The translations under genes and the position numbers were made by a program. This document shows, piece after piece, positions 24,361-35,940 of a stretch of DNA of 64,000 nt. The stretch comes from Actinomyces glycerinitolerans (GTDB taxonomy: Bacteria > Actinomycetota > Actinomycetes > Actinomycetales > Actinomycetaceae): NCBI RefSeq assembly GCF_900098745.1, contig NZ_FQTT01000013.1, forward strand, positions 186,001 to 250,000, in the 5' to 3' direction. Every line of letters begins with the position of its first letter. The first letter of the stretch is position 1. The notes below the pieces were generated by a model. That model saw nothing but the letters and a program-made list of their open reading frames with translations. It searched no databases and was not told where the DNA came from.

Positions 24361-25818
24361 TCAGCCCAGTGAGTCGAGGACGATGTTGAGCCCCTCCCCC
24401 ATGGTCGGGTGGGAGATGGGGGCGTCGCGCAACTGCTGCCAGGGCATGCCGGCGAGCATGGCCACCTGGACGGCGGTGATGACCTCTCCGGCGCTCTCAC
24501 CGATGATGGCGGCGCCGAGGATCCGGTCGGTGTCGGCGTCGACGATCACCTTGTAGAAGCCGGCGGTGGCGCCCAGCGTCTTGGCGCGGGGAACGGCGGC
24601 GGTGGGGGTCTTGGCGACGCGCACGTTGTGCCCGGCCGCCCGCGCCTGGGCCTCTGTGAGGCCCACGTGCCCGAGCTCCGGGGTGGCGAACACGGTCCAG
24701 GGGATGACCCGCCCGGCGGTGGAGGCCTCGCGGTCGTCCAGCAGGTCCCGCAGCACCCGGAAGTCGTTCCAGGAGGCGTGGGTGAACATGGGCGTGCCGG
24801 CCACGTCTCCGGCCGCATAGACGCCGTCGGCGGTGGTGCGCAGGTGGTCGTCGACGCGCACGAAGCCCCGCTCGGTCAGTTCTACCCCGGCCGCCTCCAG
24901 GCCCAGCCCGGCCGTGACCGGGGTCCGTCCCAGGGCGACGAGCAGGTGGGATCCGGTGGCCTCGCGGCCGTCCTCGGTGCGCACCACCACCGGCCCGGAG
25001 CGGGCGGAGGAACGCACGGCGCTCACGCGGGCGCCGGTGAGGACCTCCACGCCGAGCGCCTCCAGGCCGGCGGTGACCTCGGCGGCGACGTCGTCGTCCT
25101 CCCGGTTCAGCACGTGCTCCCCGGAGTGGAGCAGCGTGACGGGCACACCCAGCATTCCCATCAGGGAGGCCATCTCCACGCCGATGACCCCACCGCCGAG
25201 GATGAGCAGGTGCCCGGGCAGCTCGGGCAGCGTGAGCAGGTCCTCGCTGGTCCAGTAGGGGGTGTCGGCCAGGCCCGGAATGTTGGGGATGGCCGGGGTG
25301 GTGCCGGTGTTGATCAGGACACGTCTGCCGCGCACCCGGCGCACGGCGCCGTCGGCGGTGGCGATCTCCACGGTGCGCGGGGCCACGAAGCGCGCGGTGC
25401 CGCGCACGAAGTCCATCCCGGAGTCGGCGAACATGGTCTCGTGGGCCGCAACCATGCCGCCGACAACGCTCTCCTTGCGGCGGCGCAGCGCGACCAGGTC
25501 GATGCGGGCGCGGGTCAGCAGCGCGGTGTCGTCGCGAGAGCTGGAGTCGTCGGCACCCAGTTCGGGCAGGGACACGCCGTAGGCGGCCGCACCCTGGACC
25601 TGGTGCAGAACACGCGCGGAGGAGATCAGGGTCTTGGTGGGGATGCAGGCGACGTTGATGCAGGTGCCGCCGACCTTGTCGCGCTCAACCATGACTACGG
25701 TATCGCCCTTGCGGGCACGCAGCATGGCCAGTGACTTGCCTGCCTTACCCCCTCCGACGACGAGTAGATCGACCTCCTGGACCTGTGGGGATGCGGTGAC
25801 GGCGGTGGTGTCGCCCAT
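24361..25818 (-). CDS. FAD-dependent pyridine nucleotide-disulfide oxidoreductase (dihydrolipoamide dehydrogenase-like)
   Basis: 485 aa from ATG 25818 (GAGGAG 6 bp upstream). FAD-binding GGGKAGKSL near residue 22, redox-active disulfide Cys53/Cys58 in GGTCINVACIPTKT, NAD-binding LILGGGVIGVEMAS, second FAD motif GVYAAGDVAGTPMFTH, and the C-terminal HPTMGE with the His-Glu pair of the dimer active site. This is the DLD/mercuric reductase/soluble transhydrogenase class. No lipoamide-complex genes are adjacent, so the partner disulfide is unknown; the GKAGKS loop (Lys for Ala/Pro) resembles the Firmicutes/actinobacterial 'MerA-like' subgroup. Confidence 0.9.
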   Translation of the reverse strand: MGDTTAVTASPQVQEVDLLVVGGGKAGKSLAMLRARKGDTVVMVERDKVGGTCINVACIPTKTLISSARVLHQVQGAAAYGVSLPELGADDSSSRDDTALLTRARIDLVALRRRKESVVGGMVAAHETMFADSGMDFVRGTARFVAPRTVEIATADGAVRRVRGRRVLINTGTTPAIPNIPGLADTPYWTSEDLLTLPELPGHLLILGGGVIGVEMASLMGMLGVPVTLLHSGEHVLNREDDDVAAEVTAGLEALGVEVLTGARVSAVRSSARSGPVVVRTEDGREATGSHLLVALGRTPVTAGLGLEAAGVELTERGFVRVDDHLRTTADGVYAAGDVAGTPMFTHASWNDFRVLRDLLDDREASTAGRVIPWTVFATPELGHVGLTEAQARAAGHNVRVAKTPTAAVPRAKTLGATAGFYKVIVDADTDRILGAAIIGESAGEVITAVQVAMLAGMPWQQLRDAPISHPTMGEGLNIVLDSLG

Positions 25819-26055
25819 GTACTTCTCCTCGGTCTTCCCGTGGCCGGTCCCATGCCCACTTGGGCCTCCGGTCCGCGGCGGTGTTCGTGAGGCGCGCGCC
25901 TCGATCGGTTGCTGTCGCAGGTGGCAACGCCGCACATGGCACGGTTCATTCCCACTGTTGGTCACCACCGTGGGGCAACTGCGCCGTAGACTCCCTGCGG
26001 AGCTCCCCTCCGGCAAGGACTCCTCCCGCCGCCCAGAATTGAGAGGTTGTGCCGT

Positions 26056-26646
26056 ATGACCGAACTGCGTGAACCCGCCGATGTCTTCGCCGAGACGCTC
26101 GGCTGGCAGCCCGCCCTGGAGCGCACGGACCTGCTCGCCCCGCCCGTCGCCGCAGCGCTACACGCCCTCGCAGACACCACGGAGGGGCATGACCTGGCTG
26201 CTGCGGCGCAGGTGGTGGAGATCGACCCCGCCCTGTCCGACACGGATGCGCTGAACGCCGAGTACTCGTTGAACCCCGAGGCCACCGGCAACTGCGTACT
26301 GGTGGCGGGCAAGCGCACGGGCGAGCGACGCCTGGCGGCCTGCGTGGTGCGGGCCACCGACTTCGCCGACGTCAATCACCTGGTCAAGCAACTCATCGAC
26401 GTGCGCAAGGCGTCCTTCCTGCCCATGGAGCAGGCCGTGGAGATGAGCGGCATGGCCTACGGCGGCATCACGCCGGTCGGCCTGCCCGCCGATTGGCGGC
26501 TGCTGATCGACGCGCAGGTGGCCGCGCGCGACACGATGCTCATCGGCTCCGGCGTGCGCCACTCCAAGCTGCTGGTGCCCGGGGCCCTGCTGGCCGCCCT
26601 GCCCGGCGCCGAGGTGATCGAGAACCTGGGCGTCACGCCCGCCTGA
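26056..26646 (+). CDS. YbaK/EbsC family aminoacyl-tRNA deacylase-like protein
   Basis: 196 aa from ATG 26056. The YbaK domain spans residues about 50-190: VKQLIDVRKASFLPMEQAVEMSGMAYGGITPVGLP carries the conserved lysine (usually K46 of YbaK) and the GG.TP.G.P loop, followed by LLIDAQVAARDTMLIGSGVRHSKLLVPG. Members hydrolyse mischarged aminoacyl-tRNA (Cys-tRNA-Pro, Ala-tRNA-Pro). The N-terminal 45 residues are longer than in YbaK and include a helix with LGWQPALERTDLLAPPVAAAL. Free-standing. Confidence 0.87.
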   Translation: MTELREPADVFAETLGWQPALERTDLLAPPVAAALHALADTTEGHDLAAAAQVVEIDPALSDTDALNAEYSLNPEATGNCVLVAGKRTGERRLAACVVRATDFADVNHLVKQLIDVRKASFLPMEQAVEMSGMAYGGITPVGLPADWRLLIDAQVAARDTMLIGSGVRHSKLLVPGALLAALPGAEVIENLGVTPA

Positions 26647-26719
26647 TGGTGTCAGCGCCCAGCCCACTCGCCTTCGCACAGCAGCCCAGTCACCTAGCAG
26701 AACGCCGGAGCGTATACAA

Positions 26720-27767
26720 ATGACCCCCAGTTCGACGAGCCCACGTTTGTCGCGGCGCCACTATTTGCTCACCACCACCGTCGGCCTGGGAGCATCATTG
26801 GCCGGCTGCTCAGCAGCGGCACCGCGGGCGACCAGCACAGTTTCCAGCGCATCCACGCCCCCCCCCGCACACGACCGCAACACCACCGGCTCTCGGGGAG
26901 ACTTATTCAATTGACCTGACCGGGGTATACGATCCTTTCGGACTCAACCCGAGCATTATCGACAAATATGTGCCTTTAGATAACGGCACCGACGGACCGC
27001 AGGTCAATGCTCAGGGCGCCCTGGTGGTTTCGTTCGAAGACGTTGGCGACGACGTGTACCACCCAACCTCGTACTGCTGGTATGCGCTGCGGGCGCTGAG
27101 CGCCTACGACCTCACCGGAAACGAGGAGTACTGGAGGCGTTCCGTCGCCACCGCGCAACGACTACTCGACGGTGCCGACATCGACGGTGAACAATGTTGG
27201 CTGCCGTACCCCTTCGACTACGCTCCGCACGGAGACTCCACAATCACTCTACATGCGCCCTGGTACTCAGGCATGGCGCAGGGTATGGCGCTGGCCCTGT
27301 GCACACGACTGGCCAGGCGCGCATCGGACCAGAACTTGAGCACCAGCGCCGAGCAGATCCGTAACTCATTCTTCGCTTCCACGGACGGCCCCCATGTCAC
27401 CGTCACAGACTCGGAGGGATTGACCTGGCTTGAGGAATACTCGGGAGACGCAAATCCGCTGTACGTGATAAACGGACACATTTACGCCATGCTGGGATTG
27501 GCGCAGTACGCTCAATACACTAACGACGCAGATGTCATCAACCTGTTCTCCCGAGCCGCGGATACACTTAAAGCCACCTTCACACGCTGGCGGGTACCCG
27601 GCGGCATCTCATATTACTGCGCTTCCGACTACTGTAAAAACGCCGACTGGACGCCCGAAAGCTATCACCGCGGTGTCGCCCGACTGCTACAAACCCTGGC
27701 GACCATCACCGGCGACGCTGAATTCAGAACCATGGGACTTCAACTGGACGCGGATTACTCCGCGTGA
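26720..27767 (+). pseudogene. Tat lipoprotein, D-glucuronyl C5-epimerase family, interrupted at a C9 tract
   Basis: Frame 1 (26720-26914) encodes MTPSSTSPRLSRRHYLLTT...LAGC: a twin-arginine signal with a lipobox, then a Thr/Ser/Pro linker. The linker contains nine C (26858-26866). Beyond it the other frame reads ETYSIDLTGVYDPFGLNPSII and continues without a stop to 27767 as a glucuronyl C5-epimerase C-terminal domain (YHPTSYCWYALRALSAYDLTG, YSGMAQGMALALC, LYVINGHIYAMLGLAQY). Eight C would restore one ORF of 348 aa. Heparosan/alginate-like uronate epimerases remodel surface polysaccharide. Either phase variation, a recent pseudogene or a sequencing error. GGAG precedes the ATG. Confidence 0.8.
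26858..26866 (+). repeat. Homopolymeric C9 tract at the frameshift point
   Basis: Nine consecutive C residues lie in the linker of the lipoprotein-epimerase gene, exactly where the reading frame changes. Tracts of this length are prone to slipped-strand mispairing. Confidence 0.9.
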
Positions 27768-27810
27768 CTCGGTGGTGGAACGGCGGCGCCGCCGTTCCAC
27801 CACCGAGTCA
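27765..27810. terminator. Perfect 46-nt palindrome, bidirectional terminator
   Basis: Two exact 23-bp arms meet with no mismatch between 27787 and 27788. The hairpin begins in the epimerase stop codon and ends 9 bp before the end of the convergent PFOR-operon oxidoreductase gene. Position and stability fit a shared terminator for both transcripts, although neither side has a U run. Confidence 0.75.
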
Positions 27811-27818
27811 GACCGCCT

Positions 27819-29519
27819 TCAGCTCAGCTCCGGCACCATCTCGATAGCGCCGCAGGGGCACTCCTCCACGCAGATACCGCAGCCCTTGCAGTAGTCGTAG
27901 TTGAAGGCGTAGCGCTTGCCGGGCTCCAGCTTGATCACGGCGTTGTCCGGGCACACCCCGAAGCAGTTGTCGCACTCGAAGCAGTTGCCGCAGCTCATGC
28001 AGCGCCGTGCCTCGAACAGGGCGTCATCCGCGCTGAGTCCCTGGACCACCTCGTCAAAGGTCTGGGAGCGGCGGGCCCCTTCCAGGCGCTCGCGCACCTG
28101 CTGGGGCGCGTCGGAGTAGTACCAGGAGTTGATGGCGCCGATGTCGGCCAGCCGATGGCGCTCCGGGTGCTGGTAGACCTCGCCGCGCAGGTAGGCGTCA
28201 ATGGCGCGGGCGGCCTGCTTGCCATGTCCGATGCCGACCGTGACTGTGCGCTGGGAGGGCACCATGTCACCGCCGGCGAACAGTCCCGGGTGGCCGGTCA
28301 TGAACTGGTCATCGACCTGCACCACGCCGTCCTCGATCGTCAAGCCCTCCACCCCGTCGACCAGGCCCAGGTCGGATTCCTGTCCCAGGGCGAGGACCAG
28401 GGAGTCGGCCTCCAGGTCCTCGAACTGACCGGTGGGCTGGGGGAAGCCGGTCTCGTCCAACTCCATCTTCTCGATGCGCAGCTTGCCCGCGTCGGCGTGC
28501 TGGACGGTGGACAGCCACCGCATCTGGATGCCCTCTTCCAGCGCCTCAACCACTTCGGAGTCGTGGGCGGGCATGCGGTCGCGGGTGCGCCGATAGACGA
28601 TGATCGCCTCCTCGGCGCCCAGGCGCTTGGCGGTGCGGGCGGCGTCAAGGGCCGTGTTGCCGCCGCCGTAAACCACCACGCGCCGCCCCAGCATGAGCTG
28701 GTCGGCGGCGTCGTCGCCGGCCTCGCGGTCGTCCTCCACGTCCTTGAGCAGGGTGACGGCGTCGAGGATGCGGGCGGCCTCACCGGCCGGAATGTAGGTG
28801 CGCCGCCCGACCTGGGCGCCGATGGCCAGGAACACGGCGTCGAACTCGCCGGAGTCCAGTTCGGAGGTGATGTTGTCGACCTTGCTGTTCAGGACGAAGT
28901 GGACCCCCATGCCCTCGATGCGGGCGATCTCGGCGTCGAGCACGTCGCGAGGAAGACGGTAGGCGGGGATGCCGTACCGCATCATCCCGCCCGCCTTGGG
29001 GGCGGCGTCGCGGACGGTGACGGCGTGGCCGCGCCGGCGCAGCTGGTAGGCGGCGCTGAGCCCGGCCGGGCCGGCCCCGACCACCAGCACGTGCTTACCG
29101 GTATCCGGCGCGCACGGGTCGGGCTGCCACCCCTGACGCAGCGCCTCGTCGCCCAGGAACCGCTCGACGGCGTTAATGCCGACGGCCTCATCCACCTTGC
29201 CGCGGTTGCAGGCGGTCTGGCAGGGGTGGTAGCACACGCGGCCCATGACGGCGGGCAGCGGGTTGTCCTGCATGAGTGTGCGCCAGGCCCGCTCGTAGGA
29301 GCCGTCCTCGGCGTCATAGAGCCATTTCTGAATGTTCTCCCCGGCGGGGCAGGCGTCGTTGCAGGGCGGGAGGAAGTCGCGGTAGACCGGGCGCTCCACC
29401 CTCCAGGCGCCGGTCTTGTTCGCCAGGGAGGAGGCCGTGGCCAGGGTGACGGCGAAGGGACGGACCTTCCCGGCGCCGCCCCCGGCGGGCGCGGCTTCAG
29501 GAGCAGAAATAGTGGTCAT
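27819..29519 (-). CDS. GltD-like NAD(P)H oxidoreductase fused to a 2[4Fe-4S] ferredoxin domain (PFOR delta component)
   Basis: 566 aa. The N terminus has the GltD-type 4Fe-4S site (FLPPCNDACPAGENI and VCYHPCQTACNRG), then FAD-binding VLVVGAGPAGLSAAY, NADPH-binding VVVYGGGNTALDAART, and a second FAD motif GLFAGGDMVPSQRTVTVGIGHGKQAARAI. The last 70 residues carry CMSCGNCFECDNCFGVCP and YCKGCGICVEECPCGAIE, a PorD-like ferredoxin module. In the operon with porG, porA and porB (1-bp gap after porB) it should pass pyruvate electrons to NAD(P), making the complex nicotinamide-linked rather than purely ferredoxin-linked. A role in the reverse direction is also possible. Confidence 0.9.
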   Translation of the reverse strand: MTTISAPEAAPAGGGAGKVRPFAVTLATASSLANKTGAWRVERPVYRDFLPPCNDACPAGENIQKWLYDAEDGSYERAWRTLMQDNPLPAVMGRVCYHPCQTACNRGKVDEAVGINAVERFLGDEALRQGWQPDPCAPDTGKHVLVVGAGPAGLSAAYQLRRRGHAVTVRDAAPKAGGMMRYGIPAYRLPRDVLDAEIARIEGMGVHFVLNSKVDNITSELDSGEFDAVFLAIGAQVGRRTYIPAGEAARILDAVTLLKDVEDDREAGDDAADQLMLGRRVVVYGGGNTALDAARTAKRLGAEEAIIVYRRTRDRMPAHDSEVVEALEEGIQMRWLSTVQHADAGKLRIEKMELDETGFPQPTGQFEDLEADSLVLALGQESDLGLVDGVEGLTIEDGVVQVDDQFMTGHPGLFAGGDMVPSQRTVTVGIGHGKQAARAIDAYLRGEVYQHPERHRLADIGAINSWYYSDAPQQVRERLEGARRSQTFDEVVQGLSADDALFEARRCMSCGNCFECDNCFGVCPDNAVIKLEPGKRYAFNYDYCKGCGICVEECPCGAIEMVPELS

Positions 29520-29520
29520 G

Positions 29521-30648
29521 TCAGTCCTCCTTGGGGGCGTCGTTGAGGTCCGCGCGTGCCCCCAGGGTGGAGGTGGCGCCGGTGGCCTCGTCGTTCAGGA
29601 CGGGTACCGCGTCGGGATGCCCCAGCAGGCCGTAGCGACGAATGTTGCGGTCGGCGAGGGCCTGGAGACGGCCGATCGTCTGCTCATCCTTGGTGGGGCG
29701 GAACAGGTGCGCGAAGCGGCGCTGGAGCACCAGGTAGTCCTCCACCGGCACCTGGCGGCGGATGGGACTGACCCCGGTGACCTCGCCGTGCTCGGCCTCG
29801 AAGACCGGGAAGAGCCCCGACTCCACGGCCAGTCGGGCGATGCGCACGGTGTGAGAGGACTTCGCCCCCCAACCCAGGGGGCAGGGCACCAGCACGTGGA
29901 TGTAGCGCGGACCGTGCAGGCCCATCGCGTAGGTGACCTTGCGTTCCAGATCGTGCAGGTCCGCGACGGTGGCCGTGGCCACGTAGGGGATCTCATGGGC
30001 CATGGCGATGCGGGGCACGTCCTTGCCCTGGCCGAACACGTTGCCCGGGGCGTCCCCCACCGCCTGCGTGGTGGCGGTGCGGGCCGCCGGCGGGGTGGCG
30101 CCCGAGCGCTGGACCCCGGTGTTCATGTAGGCCTCGTTGTCGTAGCAGACGTACAGGACGTCGTCGCCGCGCTCGAACATGCCGGAAAGGCAGCCGAAGC
30201 CGATGTCGACGGTGCCGCCGTCGCCGCCCTGGGCGACCACGCGGATGTCGTCACGCCCCTTGGCCCTCAGCCCCGCGGCCACGCCGGTGGCCACGGCGGG
30301 TGCGTTGCCGAACAGGGAGTGCAGCCAGGGCAGGCGCCAGGCGGACTCGGGGTAGGGCGAGGAGAAGACCTCAAGGCAGCCGGTGGCGTTGACGGTGACC
30401 AGGCTGCCTCCGGCCCGCTCGGCCGCCGCCGTGGCGGCGTCGAGCACGTAGCGGGCTCCCAGCGCCTCCCCGCAGCCCTGGCAGGCGCGGTGCCCGGAGG
30501 TGAGCGTGTTGTTCCGCTCCCGGCTGGACTGGAGGGAACGGACCTCCGGCAGGAGCCGGTTGCCGACGGCGAAGGAGCCGACCTGGTAGAAACGGGTTCG
30601 TCCGCCCGACTGCTGTGGTGCGGTGGTGACGGTGGTCGACGTCGTCAT
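29521..30648 (-). CDS. porB: Pyruvate:ferredoxin (2-oxoacid) oxidoreductase beta subunit
   Basis: 375 aa, the thiamine-diphosphate subunit. It has GHRACQGCGEALGARYVLDA with the Fe-S/TPP-region cysteines, VNATGCLEVFSSPYPESAW, and the TPP motif GDGGTVDIGFGCLSGMFERGDDVLYVCYDNEAYMNTG. IHVLVPCPLGWG toward the C terminus matches PorB. The enzyme decarboxylates pyruvate oxidatively to acetyl-CoA and CO2 in the cytoplasm under low oxygen. ATG overlaps the porA stop (ATGA). Confidence 0.95.
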   Translation of the reverse strand: MTTSTTVTTAPQQSGGRTRFYQVGSFAVGNRLLPEVRSLQSSRERNNTLTSGHRACQGCGEALGARYVLDAATAAAERAGGSLVTVNATGCLEVFSSPYPESAWRLPWLHSLFGNAPAVATGVAAGLRAKGRDDIRVVAQGGDGGTVDIGFGCLSGMFERGDDVLYVCYDNEAYMNTGVQRSGATPPAARTATTQAVGDAPGNVFGQGKDVPRIAMAHEIPYVATATVADLHDLERKVTYAMGLHGPRYIHVLVPCPLGWGAKSSHTVRIARLAVESGLFPVFEAEHGEVTGVSPIRRQVPVEDYLVLQRRFAHLFRPTKDEQTIGRLQALADRNIRRYGLLGHPDAVPVLNDEATGATSTLGARADLNDAPKED

Positions 30649-31853
30649 GATGCTGCTCCTTCCGTGCGGGGGCCGACGGCCGCCAGGTGGGCGGCAACGG
30701 TGGCTTCATCCAGGTCCAAGAACTCCAGTGGGGCGAGCTCGCCGCGGTCGGCGCGGCGCAGCACCTCCACCAGGGAGGCCGAGGTGATGTCGCGGCCTCC
30801 CAGGCCCGCGGCGACCGTGGTCAGGGTGACCTCGCCGGCGCGGTTCCAAAGGACGCGGCGCAGGTCCTCCTCGACGATGCCGCCGCGTCCCAGGGAGAAG
30901 GCGCGCTCCAGGCTCACCACCCGCTTGGCCCCGGCCAGCGCGCGCGCCATGGCGGCCTCCGGGAAGGGCCGGAAGGAGGTCAGTGTCACCAGGCCCACCG
31001 GCACGCCGTCGTCCCGCAGGGCGTCGACGGCGTCCTTGAGCGTACCGGTGACCGAGCCCAGGGCCACCACCACGGTTTCGGCTCCCTCGGTGCGATAGGT
31101 GTGCAGGAGGCCACCGGACTGCCTGCCGAAGGCCGCGGCGAACTCCCGGCCCACGCGCTCAACCACCTCAACGGCCGCCTGCTGCTTGCGGTGCGCCAGG
31201 TAGCGGACCTCGGTGAAGGCCTCGGGCCCCACCATGGCGCCGATGGTGACGGGATCCTCCGGGTCGAGCGTCTGGACGGGCTGGAACGGGGGCAGGAAGG
31301 CGTCCACCTGCTCCTGCTCGGGAACGTCCACGCGTTCGACGGCGTGGGTGAGGACGAAGCCGTCCATGCAGACCATGACCGGCAGGCTCAGCTCCTCGGC
31401 GATGCGGAAGGCCTGAACGTGCAGGTCGGCGGCCTCCTGGTTGTCCGCGGCGAAGAGCTGCAGCCAGCCGCTCTCGCGCTGACTCATGGTGTCGGACTGA
31501 TCGTTCCAAATGTTGATGGGACCGCCGATGGCCCGGTTCGCCACGGTCATGACGATGGGCAGCCCCAGGCCGGAGGCGTTGTAAACCGCCTCCACCATGT
31601 ACAGCAGGCCCTGGGAGGCGGTGGCCGTGTAGGCGCGGGCACCCACGGCGCTGGCGCCGATGGCAACGGACTGGGCGGCGAACTCGGACTCGACGTTGAT
31701 GTACTCGCAGTCCAACTCGCCCACCTTGACCAGCCGCGATAGCTCCTCAACGATGTGCGTCTGGGGCGAGATGGGGTAGGCGCACACCACATCCGGACGG
31801 CAGGTGGCGACGGCTGCCGCCACCGCCTTCGATCCCTCAATCTCACGCAGCAC
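30645..31853 (-). CDS. porA: Pyruvate:ferredoxin (2-oxoacid) oxidoreductase alpha subunit
   Basis: 402 aa from GTG 31853, chosen because AGGAGGAGG lies 6 bp upstream and PorA homologues begin just before the EGSKAVA segment. Core features: VVCAYPISPQTHIVEELS, INVESEFAAQSVAIGASAVGARAYTATASQGLLYM, PIVMTVANRAIGG, and WLQLFAADNQEAADLHVQAF. Domain II is the transketolase-C-like ETVVVALGSVTGTLKDAVDALRDDGVPVGLVTLTSFRPFP. The first 11 bp overlap the end of porG. Pyruvate is the likeliest substrate given the alpha/beta/gamma set, but a different 2-oxoacid cannot be excluded. Confidence 0.95.
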   Translation of the reverse strand: MLREIEGSKAVAAAVATCRPDVVCAYPISPQTHIVEELSRLVKVGELDCEYINVESEFAAQSVAIGASAVGARAYTATASQGLLYMVEAVYNASGLGLPIVMTVANRAIGGPINIWNDQSDTMSQRESGWLQLFAADNQEAADLHVQAFRIAEELSLPVMVCMDGFVLTHAVERVDVPEQEQVDAFLPPFQPVQTLDPEDPVTIGAMVGPEAFTEVRYLAHRKQQAAVEVVERVGREFAAAFGRQSGGLLHTYRTEGAETVVVALGSVTGTLKDAVDALRDDGVPVGLVTLTSFRPFPEAAMARALAGAKRVVSLERAFSLGRGGIVEEDLRRVLWNRAGEVTLTTVAAGLGGRDITSASLVEVLRRADRGELAPLEFLDLDEATVAAHLAAVGPRTEGAAS

Positions 31854-32475
31854 CGGCGTCCTCCTCCTGATCGTGGTTGGTCCCGGTCTGGGACTCGGAG
31901 ACGTTGCCGGCGAGCTTGTCCGCAACGATCTTGTGGGCGGCCCGGGCGGCGGCAATGTTTCGCTCACCGACCTTTCCCGGGAAGCGGTCTGCAATGGCGG
32001 CGCACACGGCCTCGATGCCGAGTACGTCGGTTACGGCGGTGAATGCCCCGAGCAGGACGGCGTTGGGCAGGGGCCGTCCCAGGTGCTCCATGGCCAGGTC
32101 CGTGGCCGGCACGGTCAGGCGGTGCTCCGGGGGAACGGCGGCCACCGTGGCCGGGTCCAGGTCAAAGCTGTCAAAGGGCTTGGCGGAGTTGATGAGCGCA
32201 TAGCCCCCCGGGCGCAGACCGGCGAAGACATCGATGGCACCCAACAGGGTGGGATCTTGGATGATGACGGCATCCGGGGTGAGGACGGGCTCGTGGGCGC
32301 GGATCGGGCGGGTGTCGATCCGGCAGTAGGAAACCACCGGCGCTCCCGTGCGCTCAGAGCCGAAGGACGGGAAAGCCTGGGCGTAGCGGTCCTCCTTGAA
32401 GGCTGCATACGCCAACAGGTCGGACGCAGTGACTACCCCTTGGCCACCCCGACCGTGGATACGGATCTGGAACAT
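31843..32475 (-). CDS. porG: Pyruvate:ferredoxin (2-oxoacid) oxidoreductase gamma subunit
   Basis: 210 aa from ATG 32475 with AAGGAGG 4 bp upstream. The opening FQIRIHGRGGQGVVTASDLLAYAAFKE and QAFPSFGSERTGAPVVSYCRID are the PorG signatures; AVLLGAFTAVTDVLGIEAV and FPGKVGERNIAAARA complete the domain. First gene of the porGAB-oxidoreductase operon. The C terminus is extended by about 15 polar residues. Its promoter should lie in the 566-bp region toward aconitase. Confidence 0.95.
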   Translation of the reverse strand: MFQIRIHGRGGQGVVTASDLLAYAAFKEDRYAQAFPSFGSERTGAPVVSYCRIDTRPIRAHEPVLTPDAVIIQDPTLLGAIDVFAGLRPGGYALINSAKPFDSFDLDPATVAAVPPEHRLTVPATDLAMEHLGRPLPNAVLLGAFTAVTDVLGIEAVCAAIADRFPGKVGERNIAAARAAHKIVADKLAGNVSESQTGTNHDQEEDAGAA

Positions 32476-33041
32476 TTGGCCTCCTTGCCCGGTGCCTGTT
32501 CGGCGCCGCGTTCGCTCAGATCCGACTTTAGGACGCCGTGTCGGATTCGTGAGCGCGCTCATATACGGCGATCCACCGGAACGCGGATTTGTCCGCACAA
32601 TTAGGAGCGTTGAGCGGAGCTGCGCAGCCGCCCCTCGCCCGGGCCCGCGCACGCCGTCGCCACGGTCCCGACGCGCGCGGCGCACCCACCGCGGCCACGG
32701 CCGCGGCCGCGCAATTTCGCCATTCTTCCAGCCTGTTCCGAGACTCCATGCAGTCCGGCCCGGCGGCCCGTGCGCGGCCTGAACAGACGCGGCGGACCGC
32801 ACCTGCGAGGCTGCATTCGGGCCGAGTCGCCACAGCCGGAAACGTCTGCGTTCAGCTCCCCCGACTCGCGCAAACCACGGGCGGGGGACCCGCCGCAAAA
32901 GCCGCGTGACCGCACCAAAAAGGCAACTTAGCCTTTCCGTAATTTCCGAGTGCGAGGTCGCGCCCCGCGCCCGGCGAACCGAGCTCACGCACGGGGCCGT
33001 CCAGGGTCACCTCCACCCGCAGGCCTCCGCGCGAAGGCTCG
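32476..33041 (-). promoter_or_regulatory. 566-bp intergenic region between acnA and the por operon
   Basis: No credible gene: the ORFs present are Arg/Pro/Ala-rich shadows without ribosome sites. The stretch must contain the end of the acn transcript and the por promoter. Visible structure: an inverted repeat ATCCGAC (32520-32526)/GTCGGAT (32540-32546) with a 13-nt spacer, and a GAGCGCGCTC palindrome at about 32551-32560, both within 90 bp of the porG start and so possible operators. I cannot assign a regulator. Confidence 0.4.
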
Positions 33042-35738
<2,697 letters not shown>

Positions 35739-35940
35739 GTTCGTTCCTGTTCATCCTGGTGCGCTGGCGCGCAGGGGCGGCTGGACCGCACGCGGCTGGT
35801 GGTCTGCCGGCCACGTTAGCGGATACGGCGTCATTCGGTGTCAACCCGGAGAGCCCCGCCGTGCGTGCGCCGCCGCATACGCCACGCGCGGCTTACGAAA
35901 ACGGCGGTCGGCGCCCGCACGCGGCGGGGGCCCGCACCGG

